From Streptomyces qaidamensis (GTDB lineage: Bacteria > Actinomycetota > Actinomycetes > Streptomycetales > Streptomycetaceae), in NCBI RefSeq assembly GCF_001611795.1, contig NZ_CP015098.1:2356001-2420000 (forward strand): DNA of 64,000 nt, given 5' to 3'. Position numbers and translations under genes: made by a program. Shown one piece after another: positions 49,524 through 59,911 of the stretch (positions are counted from its first letter, which is position 1; each line of letters starts with the position of its first letter). The notes under the pieces were generated by a model that saw nothing but the letters and a program-made list of their open reading frames with translations, made no database searches and was not told the DNA's origin.

Positions 49524-50335
49524 CGGCGTTCCCGCTCACCTGGCTCTACGCCCCCGGCGACCGCCCCCACGTGGTGGCGAAGGCCCTCACCTCCGGCGCC
49601 GACGTCGTCGTGATCGACCTGGAGGACGCGGTCGCCCCCGACCGCAAGGCCTACGCCCGCGCGGCCACCGCCGACCTGCTCGCCGGCCCGCCGGCCGTCC
49701 CGGTCCACGTACGCGTCAACGCCCTGGACGGCCCCTGGGGCGAGCAGGACATCGCGGCCCTGGCCCCGGCCCCCGGGCTCTCCGGTCTCCGCCTCGCCAA
49801 GATCACCTCACCCGCCGGCATCACCCACGTGGCACGCCGAGCCGCTCGGACCGACCTGTACGCCCTGCTGGAGACGGCCCTCGCCGTGGAGCGGGCGTAC
49901 GCCATCGCGTCCGCCCATCCGAACCTGCGCGGTATCGCCCTCGGCGAGGCCGACCTGCAGGCCGACCTCGGCATGCGCGACGACACGGGCCTCGACTGGC
50001 CCCGCTCCCGGGTGGTCGTGGCGGCCCGGGCCGCCGGTCTGCCCCCGCCGCCCCAGTCCGTCCACCCGGACACCCGCGATCTGGACGGGCTGGCCGCCTC
50101 CTGCGCCCACGGCCGTGCCCTGGGCTTCCTCGGCCGCGCCGCGATCCACCCCCGCCAGCTCCCGGTGATCGAACGCGCCTTCCTGCCCACGGAGGCGGAC
50201 ATCGAGCGGGCGGAGACGGTCCTCAAGGCGGCCGCCGCGGAGCAGGGCGCCCAGGCCCTCCCGGACGGCCGCTTCGTCGACGCGGCGGTGGTGACGGCCG
50301 CCCGGCGCACCCTGTCCCTGGCGCGCCGCCGCTGA
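49520..50335 (+). CDS. CitE-like CoA-ester lyase (HpcH/HpaI aldolase superfamily)
   Basis: A 271-residue TIM-barrel lyase. Family blocks: WLYAPGDRPHVVAKALTSGADVVVIDLEDAV (Mg and CoA region), VHVRVN (catalytic Arg), LYALLETALAVERAYAIA (Glu metal ligand), GEADLQADLG (second acid ligand) and GFLGRAAIHPRQL. Such enzymes cleave malyl-, methylmalyl- or citramalyl-CoA. Together with the CoA transferase it could run activation and retro-aldol cleavage of a branched hydroxy-dicarboxylate. GTG start inside the preceding stop. Confidence 0.9.
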   Translation: MTAFPLTWLYAPGDRPHVVAKALTSGADVVVIDLEDAVAPDRKAYARAATADLLAGPPAVPVHVRVNALDGPWGEQDIAALAPAPGLSGLRLAKITSPAGITHVARRAARTDLYALLETALAVERAYAIASAHPNLRGIALGEADLQADLGMRDDTGLDWPRSRVVVAARAAGLPPPPQSVHPDTRDLDGLAASCAHGRALGFLGRAAIHPRQLPVIERAFLPTEADIERAETVLKAAAAEQGAQALPDGRFVDAAVVTAARRTLSLARRR

Positions 50336-50381
50336 CATGCCGAGAGCGCCCGGGAGGACTCCCGGGCGCTCTCGGCATGTC
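50334..50381. terminator. Long perfect hairpin between citE-like gene and lgt
   Basis: Perfect 22-bp stem, 50334-50355 with 50360-50381, four-base loop GGAC. It includes part of the citE-like stop codon and lies between converging genes, so it can terminate both. Confidence 0.9.
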
Positions 50382-50396
50382 ACATGGGGCGGGCCG

Positions 50397-51338
50397 TCAG
50401 GTCTTCTTCCCGGACCCGGCCTCGTTCTTGGCCGGGTCCGTCGCGGGCCCGTCCGCGACCTCTTCGTCCTTGCCGGTGTCCCCGGAGTTCTCATCGCTGC
50501 CGGCGTCCTCACCGGAGGCCGCGGCACCCGGTTCCACGACGTCCTCCCGCCCGGGCCGCTTCTTCGACGACACCACCAGGTACGTCACCGCGAGCAGGAA
50601 CACCAGGATCGCGGTCCACACGTTCAGCCGGAGGCCCAGGATGTGGTGGGCGTCGTCGACCCGCATGTACTCGATCCACGCCCGGCCCGTGCAGTACGCG
50701 GCGACGTACAGCGCGAACGCCCGGCCGTGCCCCAGCCGGAAGCGGCGGTCCGCCCAGATGACCAGGAACGCCACGCCGATGCACCACAGCGACTCGTACA
50801 GGAACGTCGGGTGGTAGGTGCCCGGGACCCGCCCGTCCGCCGAGGAGGTGATCTCCAGGGCCCAGGGAAGATCGGTGGGCTTGCCGTACAGCTCCTGGTT
50901 GAACCAGTTGCCCCAGCGGCCGATCGCCTGGGCGAAGGCGATGCCGGGGGCGATGGCGTCGGCGTAAGCGGGCAGCGGGATGCCACGGCGGCGGCAGCCG
51001 ATCCAGGCGCCCACCGCGCCGAGCGCGATCGCGCCCCAGATGCCGAGGCCGCCCTCCCAGATCTTGAAGGCGTCCACCCAGTCGCGGCCCTCGCTGAAGT
51101 ACAGCTCGTAGTCCGTGATCACGTGGTAGAGGCGGCCGCCGACGAGGCCGAAGGGCACGGCCCAGACAGCGATGTCGGCCACCGTGCCGGCCCGCCCGCC
51201 CCGGGCGATCCAGCGCTTGTTGCCGAGCCAGACCGCGACGAAGACGCCGATGATGATGCAGAACGCGTAGCCGCGCAGCGGAATGGGGCCGAGATACAGC
51301 ACCCCGCGCGACGGGCTGGGAATGAAGGCAAGTTCCAT
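50397..51338 (-). CDS. lgt: Prolipoprotein diacylglyceryl transferase
   Basis: A 313-residue inner-membrane enzyme that attaches diacylglycerol to the lipobox cysteine of prolipoproteins, such as the liv binding protein in this window. Family residues: GGRLYHVITDYELY (catalytic His region), AIGRWGNWFNQELYG (essential Arg), and YHPTFLYESLW. Seven hydrophobic helices. An acidic, Gly/Ser-rich tail of about 45 residues follows the last helix, common in actinobacteria. Confidence 0.96.
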   Translation of the reverse strand: MELAFIPSPSRGVLYLGPIPLRGYAFCIIIGVFVAVWLGNKRWIARGGRAGTVADIAVWAVPFGLVGGRLYHVITDYELYFSEGRDWVDAFKIWEGGLGIWGAIALGAVGAWIGCRRRGIPLPAYADAIAPGIAFAQAIGRWGNWFNQELYGKPTDLPWALEITSSADGRVPGTYHPTFLYESLWCIGVAFLVIWADRRFRLGHGRAFALYVAAYCTGRAWIEYMRVDDAHHILGLRLNVWTAILVFLLAVTYLVVSSKKRPGREDVVEPGAAASGEDAGSDENSGDTGKDEEVADGPATDPAKNEAGSGKKT

Positions 51339-51420
51339 GGCAAGGTCGACGCTACCGTGCCGCGCCGGGCCGGGGGCGGGCGGCCCGGCTACGGGTCCAT
51401 AACGGGGGCGTGAGAAGTTC

Positions 51421-52197
51421 TTACCCCTGGTTCGCCTCCTGCACCATCTGCTTCAGCTTGGCCGGCGTCATCGTCCGGTCCTGGTAGATGTTCTTGCCGT
51501 CGAACAGCACGGTGGGCGTGCCCGAGAAGTCGCCCTTGTCGAAGGCCTGGTGGGACTTGGCGACCCAGCCGTTGTGCTTGCCGTCCTCGACGCACGCGCG
51601 GAAGGCCGGGGTGTCCAGGCCGTCGACCTTGCCGGCCAGTTCGATCAGCTTGCCGTTGTCCGCGTAGGCGTCGTCGACCTCCGGGGGCTGGTTGTCGAAG
51701 AGCACGTCGTGGTACGCGGGGAACTTCCCGGCGTCCTGGGCGCAGGCGGCGGCGTTGGCGGCGTTGCGGGAGCCGGTGCCGCGCATGTTGCCGTCGATGA
51801 GGGTGACCAGGTGGTACTCGACCTTCAGCTGACCGGCGTTCGTCAGCTCGTGGATCACCGGCCGGTACGCCGTCTCGAAGGACTTGCACGCGGGGCAGCG
51901 GAAGTCCTCCCACACCGTGAGCGTGGACTTGGCGCTGTCCTTGCCGACCGGGATCGCGAGGCCGTCCTTGCCCTGCGCTCCCGAGGGGGCCACGACCGGG
52001 CCCGAGGCCTCGCTGTCGTCGTCCTTGCCGACGTTGGCCGCGACGACGCCGATCACCGCCGCGAGTCCCAGGACGGCGACGACGGCGCCGCCCACGATCA
52101 GCGCGCGCCGGCGCTTGTCCGCGGACTTCTGCTTCTCGCGCTCGACCGCCAGCTTCTCCCGGGCGGTGCGCTTTCCCTCACGGTTCTTCTCGCTCAC
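51421..52197 (-). CDS. Membrane-anchored DsbA-like thioredoxin-fold protein
   Basis: A 258-residue protein: charged N-terminal tail (about 30 residues), one transmembrane helix (ALIVGGAVVAVLGLAAVIGVVAANV, residues about 32-56) and an extracytoplasmic DsbA-type domain with active site CPAC (WEDFRCPACKSFE) and cis-Pro loop SGTPTVLFDG. It likely forms or isomerises disulfides in exported proteins. GTG start. It lies between trpA and lgt, with a terminator just upstream. Confidence 0.9.
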   Translation of the reverse strand: MSEKNREGKRTAREKLAVEREKQKSADKRRRALIVGGAVVAVLGLAAVIGVVAANVGKDDDSEASGPVVAPSGAQGKDGLAIPVGKDSAKSTLTVWEDFRCPACKSFETAYRPVIHELTNAGQLKVEYHLVTLIDGNMRGTGSRNAANAAACAQDAGKFPAYHDVLFDNQPPEVDDAYADNGKLIELAGKVDGLDTPAFRACVEDGKHNGWVAKSHQAFDKGDFSGTPTVLFDGKNIYQDRTMTPAKLKQMVQEANQG

Positions 52198-52211
52198 ACC
52201 CCGGAAACGAA

Positions 52212-52238
52212 CCGGGGAGGCGCACCGCGCCTCCCCGG
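52212..52238 (-). terminator. Terminator between trpA and the DsbA-like gene
   Basis: Perfect 12-bp stem, 52212-52223 with 52227-52238, three-base loop. It follows trpA on the minus strand by about 45 bases. Confidence 0.75.
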
Positions 52239-52283
52239 CCCCAGGTCCACCCGTACGAGGGACCTGTATGACTTCCGGCGTTC

Positions 52284-53102
52284 TTACGCCTGTCCGCGCA
52301 CGCCCTTGGCGAGGTCACCGGCGAGGACGCGCACGGCCTCCACACCGGCCGCGTCGTCCGGGGCGTCCAGCATGGCCTTGACGAAGGCCGAGCCGACGAT
52401 CACGCCGTCGGCGAAGCCCGCGACCTCGGCGGCCTGGGCGGGGTTGGAGACGCCGAGCCCGACGCAGACCGGGAGGCCCGTCCCCGTGGCCCGGGTGCGT
52501 TCCACCAGGTCCTGGGCCTGATTGCTGACGCTGGCGCGGGTGCCGGTGACGCCCATGAGGGAGGCGGCGTAGACGAAGCCGCTGCCCGCCGCGGTGATCT
52601 GCGCGAGCCGCTCGTCCTTGCTGCTGGGCGCGACGACGAAGACGGTGGCGAGACCGTGCTTCTCCGCGTGCTCCCTCCACAGTGCGGACTCCTGCACGGG
52701 CAGGTCGGGCAGGATGCACCCGGCGCCGCCCGCCTCGGCGAGCTCGGCGGTGAACCGCTCGACGCCGTAGCGGTCGATGGGGTTCCAGTACGTCATGACG
52801 AGGATGGGCTTGCCGGTGGCGGCGTGCGCCTCGCGGACCGTGCGCATCACGTCGGCGATCTTGACGCCGCCGCGCAGGGCGATGTCGTCGGCGGTCTGGA
52901 TGACCGGGCCGTCGAGGACGGGGTCGCTGTGCGGCAGGCCCACCTCGACGACGTCGGCGCCGCCGTCGATGACGGCCTTGATCGCCTCGATGCCGCCGTC
53001 CACGGTCGGGAACCCGGCCGGGAGGTAGGCGATGAGGGCGGAGCGCCCTTCGGACTTCGCCGCGGCGAGGGTGTCGCTCAACAGCTGGATGTTCCCGCTC
53101 AC
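52284..53102 (-). CDS. trpA: Tryptophan synthase alpha subunit
   Basis: A 272-residue TIM-barrel enzyme that cleaves indole-3-glycerol phosphate to indole and glyceraldehyde-3-phosphate. Catalytic Glu in [16 protein letters not shown], Asp in the same segment, phosphate loop [10 protein letters not shown] and the [10 protein letters not shown] mobile loop. The GTG start overlaps the trpB stop by four bases, as expected for the coupled alpha-beta complex. Confidence 0.96.
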   Translation of the reverse strand: MSGNIQLLSDTLAAAKSEGRSALIAYLPAGFPTVDGGIEAIKAVIDGGADVVEVGLPHSDPVLDGPVIQTADDIALRGGVKIADVMRTVREAHAATGKPILVMTYWNPIDRYGVERFTAELAEAGGAGCILPDLPVQESALWREHAEKHGLATVFVVAPSSKDERLAQITAAGSGFVYAASLMGVTGTRASVSNQAQDLVERTRATGTGLPVCVGLGVSNPAQAAEVAGFADGVIVGSAFVKAMLDAPDDAAGVEAVRVLAGDLAKGVRGQA

Positions 53103-54382
53103 TTGGCGTCCCCTTCGATCTCGGCGGTGCCGGAGGCGTCCTCGGCGACCTCGGCGTCGGTGTCGTACAGGCCGAAGTAGCGCGCGGCGGTGTCCATGTC
53201 CTTGTCGCCGCGGCCGGACAGGTTGACCACGATCAGCCCGTCCTCGCCCAGCTCCCTGCCGACCTCCAGGGCCCCGGCCAGCGCGTGGGCGCTCTCGATG
53301 GCCGGGATGATGCCCTCGGTGCGCGACAGCAGGCGCAGGGCCTGCATCGCCGCGTCGTCGGTGACCGCGCGGTACTCGCCGCGGCCGGAGTCCTTCAGGT
53401 ACGAGTGCTCCGGGCCGATGCCCGGGTAGTCCAGACCGGCCGAGATCGAGTACGGCTCGGTGATCTGGCCCTCCTCGTCCTGGAGGACGTAGGAGCGGGA
53501 GCCGTGCAGGATGCCGGGTTCGCCGGCGGTGAGGGTCGCGGCGTGCTCCCCGGTCTCGACGCCGTGCCCGGCCGGCTCGCAGCCGATGAGACGGACGTCG
53601 GCGTCCGGGATGAAGGCGTGGAAGAGACCGATGGCGTTGGAACCGCCGCCGACACAGGCGACGGCCGCGTCGGGCAGGCGTCCGGCGCGCTCCAGGAGCT
53701 GGCGGCGGGTCTCGACGCCGATGACCCGGTGGAAGTCGCGGACCATGGCCGGGAAGGGGTGCGGTCCGGCGACGGTGCCGAAGAGGTAGTGGGTGTGGTC
53801 GACGTTGGCGACCCAGTCGCGGAAGGCCTCGTTGATGGCGTCCTTCAGCGTGCGGCTGCCGGACTTCACCGCGATGACCTCGGCGCCGAGCATGCGCATC
53901 CGGGCCACGTTGAGAGCCTGGCGCCGGGTGTCGATCTCGCCCATGTAGATCGTGCAGTCGAGGCCGAACAGCGCACAGGCGGTGGCCGTGGCGACGCCGT
54001 GCTGTCCGGCGCCCGTCTCGGCGATGACCCGGGTCTTGCCCATGCGCTTGGTGAGCAGGGCCTGGCCGAGGACGTTGTTGATCTTGTGGGATCCGGTGTG
54101 GTTGAGGTCTTCCCGCTTCAGGAAGATCCGGGCGCCGCCCGCTTCCGCGGCGAAGCGGGGAACCTCGGTGAGCGCCGAGGGACGGCCGGTGTAGTTGACC
54201 AGGAGGTCGTCGAGTTCCCTGGCGAACTCGGGGTCGTGCTTGGCCTTGTCGTACTCGACGGCCACCTCGTCGACGGCTGCGACGAGGGCCTCGGGGATGA
54301 ACTTGCCGCCGAACGCCCCGAAGTAGCCTTCGGGGCTGGGGGTTTGACCCTCGGGGTCGGGGATGAAGAACTGGCTGGGCAT
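53099..54382 (-). CDS. trpB: Tryptophan synthase beta subunit
   Basis: A 427-residue PLP enzyme joining indole and serine to tryptophan. PLP-lysine Lys100 in [21 protein letters not shown] loop for serine; [10 protein letters not shown] phosphate-binding loop near residue 230. Length is slightly longer than E. coli TrpB because of an N-terminal extension. ATG at 54382 has GTGAGG upstream. The 106-base gap to trpM contains a dispersed repeat. Confidence 0.97.
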   Translation of the reverse strand: MPSQFFIPDPEGQTPSPEGYFGAFGGKFIPEALVAAVDEVAVEYDKAKHDPEFARELDDLLVNYTGRPSALTEVPRFAAEAGGARIFLKREDLNHTGSHKINNVLGQALLTKRMGKTRVIAETGAGQHGVATATACALFGLDCTIYMGEIDTRRQALNVARMRMLGAEVIAVKSGSRTLKDAINEAFRDWVANVDHTHYLFGTVAGPHPFPAMVRDFHRVIGVETRRQLLERAGRLPDAAVACVGGGSNAIGLFHAFIPDADVRLIGCEPAGHGVETGEHAATLTAGEPGILHGSRSYVLQDEEGQITEPYSISAGLDYPGIGPEHSYLKDSGRGEYRAVTDDAAMQALRLLSRTEGIIPAIESAHALAGALEVGRELGEDGLIVVNLSGRGDKDMDTAARYFGLYDTDAEVAEDASGTAEIEGDAK

Positions 54383-54445
54383 GCGAATACCTCACGGTGA
54401 GTGTGTGTTGATCACTGATCGCCGTGGGGGCGAGGACGGTCTGTC

Positions 54446-54490
54446 GGCTGCGGGCCCGTCGGGGCTGGTCGCGCAGTTCCCCGCGCCCCT
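54446..54490. repeat. Streptomyces dispersed intergenic repeat
   Basis: A 45-base element containing GGGGCTGGTCGCGCAGTTCC followed by CCGCGCCCCT, of a kind I recognise as very common in Streptomyces intergenic regions. Its edge abuts the trpM stop codon. Confidence 0.6.
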
Positions 54491-54656
54491 AGAGGGCGCG
54501 CTGCCATCGCATGCCGTTGACCTGCCCGGGTTCGTCACCGATGACGTACCGGACGCGGCGGCCGTGGACACGGCGCGCGGGCGCGCGGCAGCCGCGGGGG
54601 CGGCAGCCGCGCGCGAGGCGGGCGTACCGGTCCACGGTCGTCAGGGTGGCAGTCAT
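54489..54656 (-). CDS. trpM: TrpM, small tryptophan-operon protein
   Basis: A 55-residue, highly basic protein between trpC and trpB, starting MTATLTTVDRYARLARGC and ending RYVIGDEPGQVNGMRWQRAL. It starts 21 bases after the trpC stop. Position, size and composition match TrpM (formerly TrpX) of Streptomyces coelicolor, reported to modulate tryptophan biosynthesis and differentiation. Eleven of its residues are Arg, with Cys at 18 and 23 and no hydrophobic helix. The mechanism is not settled. It is below the length usually reported by simple gene finders and easily missed. Confidence 0.82.
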   Translation of the reverse strand: MTATLTTVDRYARLARGCRPRGCRAPARRVHGRRVRYVIGDEPGQVNGMRWQRAL

Positions 54657-54677
54657 CGGGGCAAGCCTAGCGGGTGA

Positions 54678-55487
54678 TCAGCTCCGGCCGTGCCGGAGTG
54701 CGGGGTGCTCGCCGGCCGCCACCAGGTCCGAGACCGCCGTCCTCGGGTCCTTGCCGGTGACGAGGGACTCGCCGACCAGCACCGCGTCGGCGCCGGCGTT
54801 GGCGTAGGCGATGAGGTCGTGCGGACCCCGGACGCCGGATTCGGCGATCTTGATGATGTGATCGGGGATCTCCGGCGCCACCCGCTCGAAGGTGCCGCGG
54901 TCGACCTCCAGGGTCTTGAGGTTGCGCGCGTTGACACCGATCACGCGGGCGCCGGCGTCGACCGCGCGCTCGACCTCGTCCTCGTCGTGCACCTCGACGA
55001 GCGGCGTGAGCCCGATGGACTCGGCGCGCTCGATGAGGGATTCCAGGGCGGGCTGGTCGAGGGCGGCGACGATCAGCAGCACCACGTCGGCGCCGTAGGC
55101 GCGGGCCTCCCACAGCTGGTACGACGTGACGATGAAGTCCTTGCGCAGCACCGGGATGTCCACCCGGGCGCGGACCGCCTCCAGGTCGGCGAGCGAGCCG
55201 CCGAAGCGGCGCTCCTCGGTGAGGACGGAGATGACGGCCGCGCCGCCCGCCTCGTAGTCCGCGGCGAGTCCGGCCGGGTCGGCGATCGCGGCCAGCGCGC
55301 CCTTGGACGGGCTGGAGCGCTTGACCTCGCAGATGACCTTGACGCCGTCGCCGCGCAGTGCGGCCGCGCCGTCCTTGGCCGCGGGCGCCTTCGCCGCGCG
55401 CTCCTTGAGCTCGTCGAGGCTGACGCGCGCCTGCCGCTCCGCGAGGTCGGCACGGACTCCGTCGATGATCTCGTCGAGCACACTCAC
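54678..55487 (-). CDS. trpC: Indole-3-glycerol phosphate synthase
   Basis: A 269-residue TIM-barrel enzyme that closes the indole ring from CdRP. Family motifs: [13 protein letters not shown] (catalytic Lys), [47 protein letters not shown] and [12 protein letters not shown] start overlaps a small upstream frame by four bases. It leads the trpC-trpM-trpB-trpA unit. Confidence 0.96.
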   Translation of the reverse strand: MSVLDEIIDGVRADLAERQARVSLDELKERAAKAPAAKDGAAALRGDGVKVICEVKRSSPSKGALAAIADPAGLAADYEAGGAAVISVLTEERRFGGSLADLEAVRARVDIPVLRKDFIVTSYQLWEARAYGADVVLLIVAALDQPALESLIERAESIGLTPLVEVHDEDEVERAVDAGARVIGVNARNLKTLEVDRGTFERVAPEIPDHIIKIAESGVRGPHDLIAYANAGADAVLVGESLVTGKDPRTAVSDLVAAGEHPALRHGRS

Positions 55488-55585
55488 GCGAGCGGCCCCC
55501 TTCCAGACTCTTGACCGTTCCAGCGACCGATCAGGAAACCGATGGCCACTGCGATGGTATCCGCAGCGGGGCGTAGGCCTCGCAT
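55484..55585 (-). CDS. Possible leader ORF upstream of trpC
   Basis: A 33-codon frame [20 protein letters not shown] then [13 protein letters not shown], ending in TGA that overlaps the trpC GTG (GTGA). Its ATG would lie about ten bases after the start point predicted from the promoter at 55602-55631. It has one Trp codon and a short hydrophobic stretch. Unproven: no ribosome site is visible, and the frame could be chance. Confidence 0.3.
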   Translation of the reverse strand: MRGLRPAADTIAVAIGFLIGRWNGQESGRGPLA

Positions 55586-55601
55586 CCGGTTGACGCCGGT
55601 C

Positions 55602-55631
55602 CCACTACTCGGACATCAGCCTGTTGATCAA
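55602..55631 (-). promoter_or_regulatory. Candidate trpC promoter
   Basis: On the minus strand TTGATC (55626-55631), 18-base spacer, TAGTGG (55602-55607); resembles the vegetative Streptomyces TTGACN/TAGNNT pattern. The -35 overlaps the stop codon of the DUF2752 gene. Confidence 0.4.
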
Positions 55632-56062
55632 GGATGGAGCCAGCCACCGAAGGGCAGGTTCCGGACAACCGTGAAGACCAGCAGCAACGCTCCGAGGCTC
55701 CACACCAGCCCCGGACGGGGGTCGATCCGCAGCGGCCGCCCGCGGACCGCGCGCACCACCCATACGGTCCACAGCACGGCGAAGCCCAGATAGCCGAGGG
55801 TCGCGAGGGCGTTGGCGTGCAGCGCCGCCAGGAGGTCCCCGTGGACGAAGGCGTGCGCGCTGCGCAGGCCGCCGCAGCCGGGGCAGTAGAGGCCGGTGTA
55901 GCGCAGCAGCGGGCAGGCGGGGTAGTGGCCGGGTTCGTTGGGGTCCACGGTGCCCACGTAGGCGAAGGCGGCGGCGGCGGCCGCGAGCACCCCGGCGGGG
56001 ACGGCCAGGCGGCTCGGGACGCTCGGCGTCACCCTTCGGCTCTCGACGTTCACGGTACGCAT
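55628..56062 (-). CDS. DUF2752 membrane protein
   Basis: A 144-residue protein with about three hydrophobic helices and the DUF2752 core: CPLLRYTGLYCPGCGGLRSAHAFVHGD, where the CPGCGG cysteines are conserved. Such proteins are often near trp genes in actinobacteria; function unknown. ATG at 56062 is used; an in-frame GTG at 56098 is possible but would overlap the upstream hairpin. Confidence 0.85.
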   Translation of the reverse strand: MRTVNVESRRVTPSVPSRLAVPAGVLAAAAAAFAYVGTVDPNEPGHYPACPLLRYTGLYCPGCGGLRSAHAFVHGDLLAALHANALATLGYLGFAVLWTVWVVRAVRGRPLRIDPRPGLVWSLGALLLVFTVVRNLPFGGWLHP

Positions 56063-56077
56063 TGTGCCCCGCGCACG

Positions 56078-56121
56078 CGTGAGGGGCGGTTCCGGCACTC
56101 CTGTGCCGGCCGCCCCTCACG
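56078..56121 (-). terminator. Hairpin between HGxxPAAW gene and DUF2752 gene
   Basis: Stem 56078-56089 with 56110-56121, two-base bulge, then 56092-56098 with 56103-56109 and a TCCT loop: 19 pairs in total. A strong transcription stop or processing site on the minus strand. Confidence 0.75.
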
Positions 56122-56144
56122 CGAGGACGTGCCGTGGCGCGGGA

Positions 56145-56396
56145 TCAGCTCCCGGCGCCGGCCGGCTCACGGTCGCCGGTCATCCGGTGCGGCTGGTGCG
56201 CTTCCTTGGGCTGGCCGAGGCCCATCATCCGCATGATGCCGCCGACGACACCGCCGAGCAGTACGACCACCATGCCCGCCCAGAAGCCCACCGGCTGGTC
56301 CAGCACCATGAACGCGCCCGAGACGCAGAAACCGATGAAGGCGATCGTGACACCGGTCCAGGCGGCCGGGGTGTGACCGTGGCTGCTGCCCGCCAT
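56145..56396 (-). CDS. HGxxPAAW-family small membrane protein
   Basis: An 83-residue protein beginning MAGSSHGHTPAAW, the defining HGxxPAAW motif, followed by two hydrophobic helices (TIAFIGFCVSGAFMVL and GFWAGMVVVLLGGVVGGIM). Function unknown; common in the trp region of actinobacteria. GAGGAG lies six bases upstream of the ATG. Confidence 0.85.
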   Translation of the reverse strand: MAGSSHGHTPAAWTGVTIAFIGFCVSGAFMVLDQPVGFWAGMVVVLLGGVVGGIMRMMGLGQPKEAHQPHRMTGDREPAGAGS

Positions 56397-56515
56397 TGCT
56401 TGCTCCTCGTTGCTGTGTGCGTGTCTGAGCAGGACGCTCGGGCCCATTGTCCCGCACGCACGCCCGCGCGGTGAGCGGGGGTACTCCCCCGGCCGGCCCG
56501 GTCCCCCGTGTGGGC

Positions 56516-57148
56516 TCAGGCCCCGGTCGGGTCCTCGCCGCGGTCGAGCGCCTTCCACAGGTCCTCGGGCCGGTCGGGGTCGACGGCGGGGGCCTTGCGG
56601 CGCGGCTGGGGCGTGCCGCCCCGCTCGTAGCGGCCGGACATGGCGGGCCACAGCCGGCCGTAGCGCAGGGCGAGCAGCCCGGCCAGGAGGATCAGGACAC
56701 CGCCGGCGACCGCGACGTACGGCCAGGCGGTGTGGCTGAGGGTGTCGACGGCGGCCGAGGTGTCACCGGAGGCCTGGGCGGCCTGCTCGTCGAGCGCGGA
56801 GCTGTCGGAGGCGCCGAGCAGGGCCGTGGTGATGATGCCGGCGCCGGAGAGCGCCAGCAGCGCGGCGACGGCGAGGCGGCCGGCGCGGCGCACGGCGAAG
56901 ACGGCGACGAGCGCGGCGAGGCCCACTATGGCGAGCGCCGCGGGCACGCCCGTGACGTCGCTGCCCTTGGCGGTCAGGGGGAAGGCGCCACCGGCCACCG
57001 TCGCCGTGCCCTGCGACCACTGCTGCCGGGTGGCGAGCAGCGCCACGGCGGCACCGAGCGCGCCGCTCAGCAGGGCGACGGCGAGGCTCAGGCGGCCGGC
57101 CCGGGCGGATCCGGGGGCTTCGGAACGGGGGTGAGGTACAGCAGTCAC
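56516..57148 (-). CDS. Trp-region conserved membrane protein (TIGR02234 family)
   Basis: A 210-residue membrane protein with four hydrophobic helices, matching the tryptophan-operon-associated TIGR02234 family of actinobacteria. It starts 51 bases after the trpE stop on the same strand, across a hairpin. Possible role in tryptophan or aromatic metabolism is inferred only from position. GTG at 57148 used; GTG at 57157 also possible. Confidence 0.82.
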   Translation of the reverse strand: MTAVPHPRSEAPGSARAGRLSLAVALLSGALGAAVALLATRQQWSQGTATVAGGAFPLTAKGSDVTGVPAALAIVGLAALVAVFAVRRAGRLAVAALLALSGAGIITTALLGASDSSALDEQAAQASGDTSAAVDTLSHTAWPYVAVAGGVLILLAGLLALRYGRLWPAMSGRYERGGTPQPRRKAPAVDPDRPEDLWKALDRGEDPTGA

Positions 57149-57165
57149 GTACCCCACTATCGCCT

Positions 57166-57195
57166 GAACCCCGGGCGAACCGTCACCCGGGGTTC
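57166..57195 (-). terminator. Hairpin after trpE
   Basis: Ten-bp perfect stem GAACCCCGGG (57166-57175) with 57186-57195, ten-base loop. It ends just before the trpE stop on the minus strand and may attenuate the downstream small genes. Confidence 0.65.
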
Positions 57196-57198
57196 ATC

Positions 57199-58680
<1,482 letters not shown>

Positions 58681-58691
58681 GGCGGCTGACC

Positions 58692-59135
58692 TTACTGATC
58701 CGTGGCGGAGCCGTCGGAACCGCCGTCCTTGAGCAGCACGTCGGTGTCGAAGCAGGTGCGCGCGCCGGTGTGGCAGGCGGCGCCGACCTGGTCGACCTTG
58801 ACGAGCACGGTGTCGGCGTCGCAGTCCAGGGCGACGGACTTCACCCACTGGAAGTGGCCGGAGGTGTCGCCCTTGACCCAGTACTCCCGGCGGCTGCGCG
58901 ACCAGTAGGTACAGCGGCCGGTGGTCAGGGTGCGGTGCAGCGCCTCGTCGTCCATCCAGCCGAGCATGAGCACCTCTCCGGTGTCGTACTGCTGTGCGAT
59001 GGCGGGCAGGAGACCGTCGGGGCTGCGCTTGAGGCGCGCGGCGATCTCCGGGTCGAGGCGGCCGGATGGAGCACTGTGGTGCGAAGCGCCTCCGTGAGGG
59101 GCGGTGGCCGGGCGACGGGCGGGCTTGCTGGTCAT
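58692..59135 (-). CDS. hisI: Phosphoribosyl-AMP cyclohydrolase
   Basis: A 147-residue zinc enzyme opening the purine ring of PR-AMP, third step of histidine synthesis. Metal-ligand segments: [20 protein letters not shown] and GARTCF; core block [38 protein letters not shown]. It is monofunctional; the HisE phosphohydrolase is not fused. ATG at 59135 or 59144. Separated from hisF by a plus-strand gene. Confidence 0.94.
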   Translation of the reverse strand: MTSKPARRPATAPHGGASHHSAPSGRLDPEIAARLKRSPDGLLPAIAQQYDTGEVLMLGWMDDEALHRTLTTGRCTYWSRSRREYWVKGDTSGHFQWVKSVALDCDADTVLVKVDQVGAACHTGARTCFDTDVLLKDGGSDGSATDQ

Positions 59136-59219
59136 GCCGACCATTGTGCCGCGCGCCACTGAGGTGCCTGGTGGAGTGTCCACTGGGCGGACCGGGGAGC
59201 CGGCCGTAGGCTGGGCCGC

Positions 59220-59855
59220 ATGTCGACCCATGCCAAGCGTGAACGACTTCTCCTCGCCGACCTGTTGGAGACCGCGGGCCCGGACGCGCCCACCCTGTGC
59301 GAGGGCTGGACCACCCGGGACCTCGCCGCGCACGTGGTGGTGCGCGAACGCCGCCCGGACGCCGCCGGCGGGATGCTGATCAAGCAGCTCGCGCCACGTC
59401 TGGACAAGGTGATGGCGGAGTACACCGACAAGCCGTACGAGGAGCTGATCCAGCTGATCCGTACGGGCCCGCCGCGTTTCTCGCCCTTCTCCCTGAAGCC
59501 GGTCGACGAGGCGTCGAACATCATCGAGTTCTACGTCCACACCGAGGACGTGCGCCGCGCCCAGCCCGACTGGTCGCCGCGCGATCTCGACCCGGTGTTC
59601 CAGGACGCCCTGTGGTCCCGTCTGGAGCGCACCGCCCGCCTGATGGGCCGCGGGGTCCCGACGGGCCTGGTGCTGCGCCGCCCGGACGGCCAGACGGCGG
59701 TGGCGCACCGCGGCACGCCGGTGGTCACCGTGACCGGCGAGCCGTCCGAACTGGTCCTGTTCTCCTACGGCCGTCAGAGCGCGGCCAAGGTCGACCTGGA
59801 CGGCGACGAGAACGCGATCGCGAAGCTCCACGAGACGAAGCAGCTCGGGATCTGA
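59220..59855 (+). CDS. TIGR03085-family metal-binding protein (DinB/mycothiol-transferase-like)
   Basis: A 211-residue protein of the maleylpyruvate isomerase/DinB-type four-helix family: metal-binding His in [15 protein letters not shown] and [15 protein letters not shown]. Members are mycothiol-dependent or unknown. It sits alone on the plus strand between hisF and hisI and is bounded by a terminator and by a divergent promoter region with hisI. Confidence 0.85.
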   Translation: MSTHAKRERLLLADLLETAGPDAPTLCEGWTTRDLAAHVVVRERRPDAAGGMLIKQLAPRLDKVMAEYTDKPYEELIQLIRTGPPRFSPFSLKPVDEASNIIEFYVHTEDVRRAQPDWSPRDLDPVFQDALWSRLERTARLMGRGVPTGLVLRRPDGQTAVAHRGTPVVTVTGEPSELVLFSYGRQSAAKVDLDGDENAIAKLHETKQLGI

Positions 59856-59867
59856 GGGACAGGGGAA

Positions 59868-59897
59868 AGCCCCGGCCGCATCGCGCGGGCCGGGGCT
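59868..59897. terminator. Bidirectional hairpin between TIGR03085 gene and hisF
   Basis: Perfect ten-bp stem AGCCCCGGCC (59868-59877) with 59888-59897, ten-base loop, between converging genes. Confidence 0.75.
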
Positions 59898-59911
59898 CCC
59901 CGTGGGGTGTG

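Noticed and set aside
58681..58691. Trp attenuator before trpE
   Set aside because: Only 11 bases separate hisI and trpE; no leader peptide or hairpins fit.
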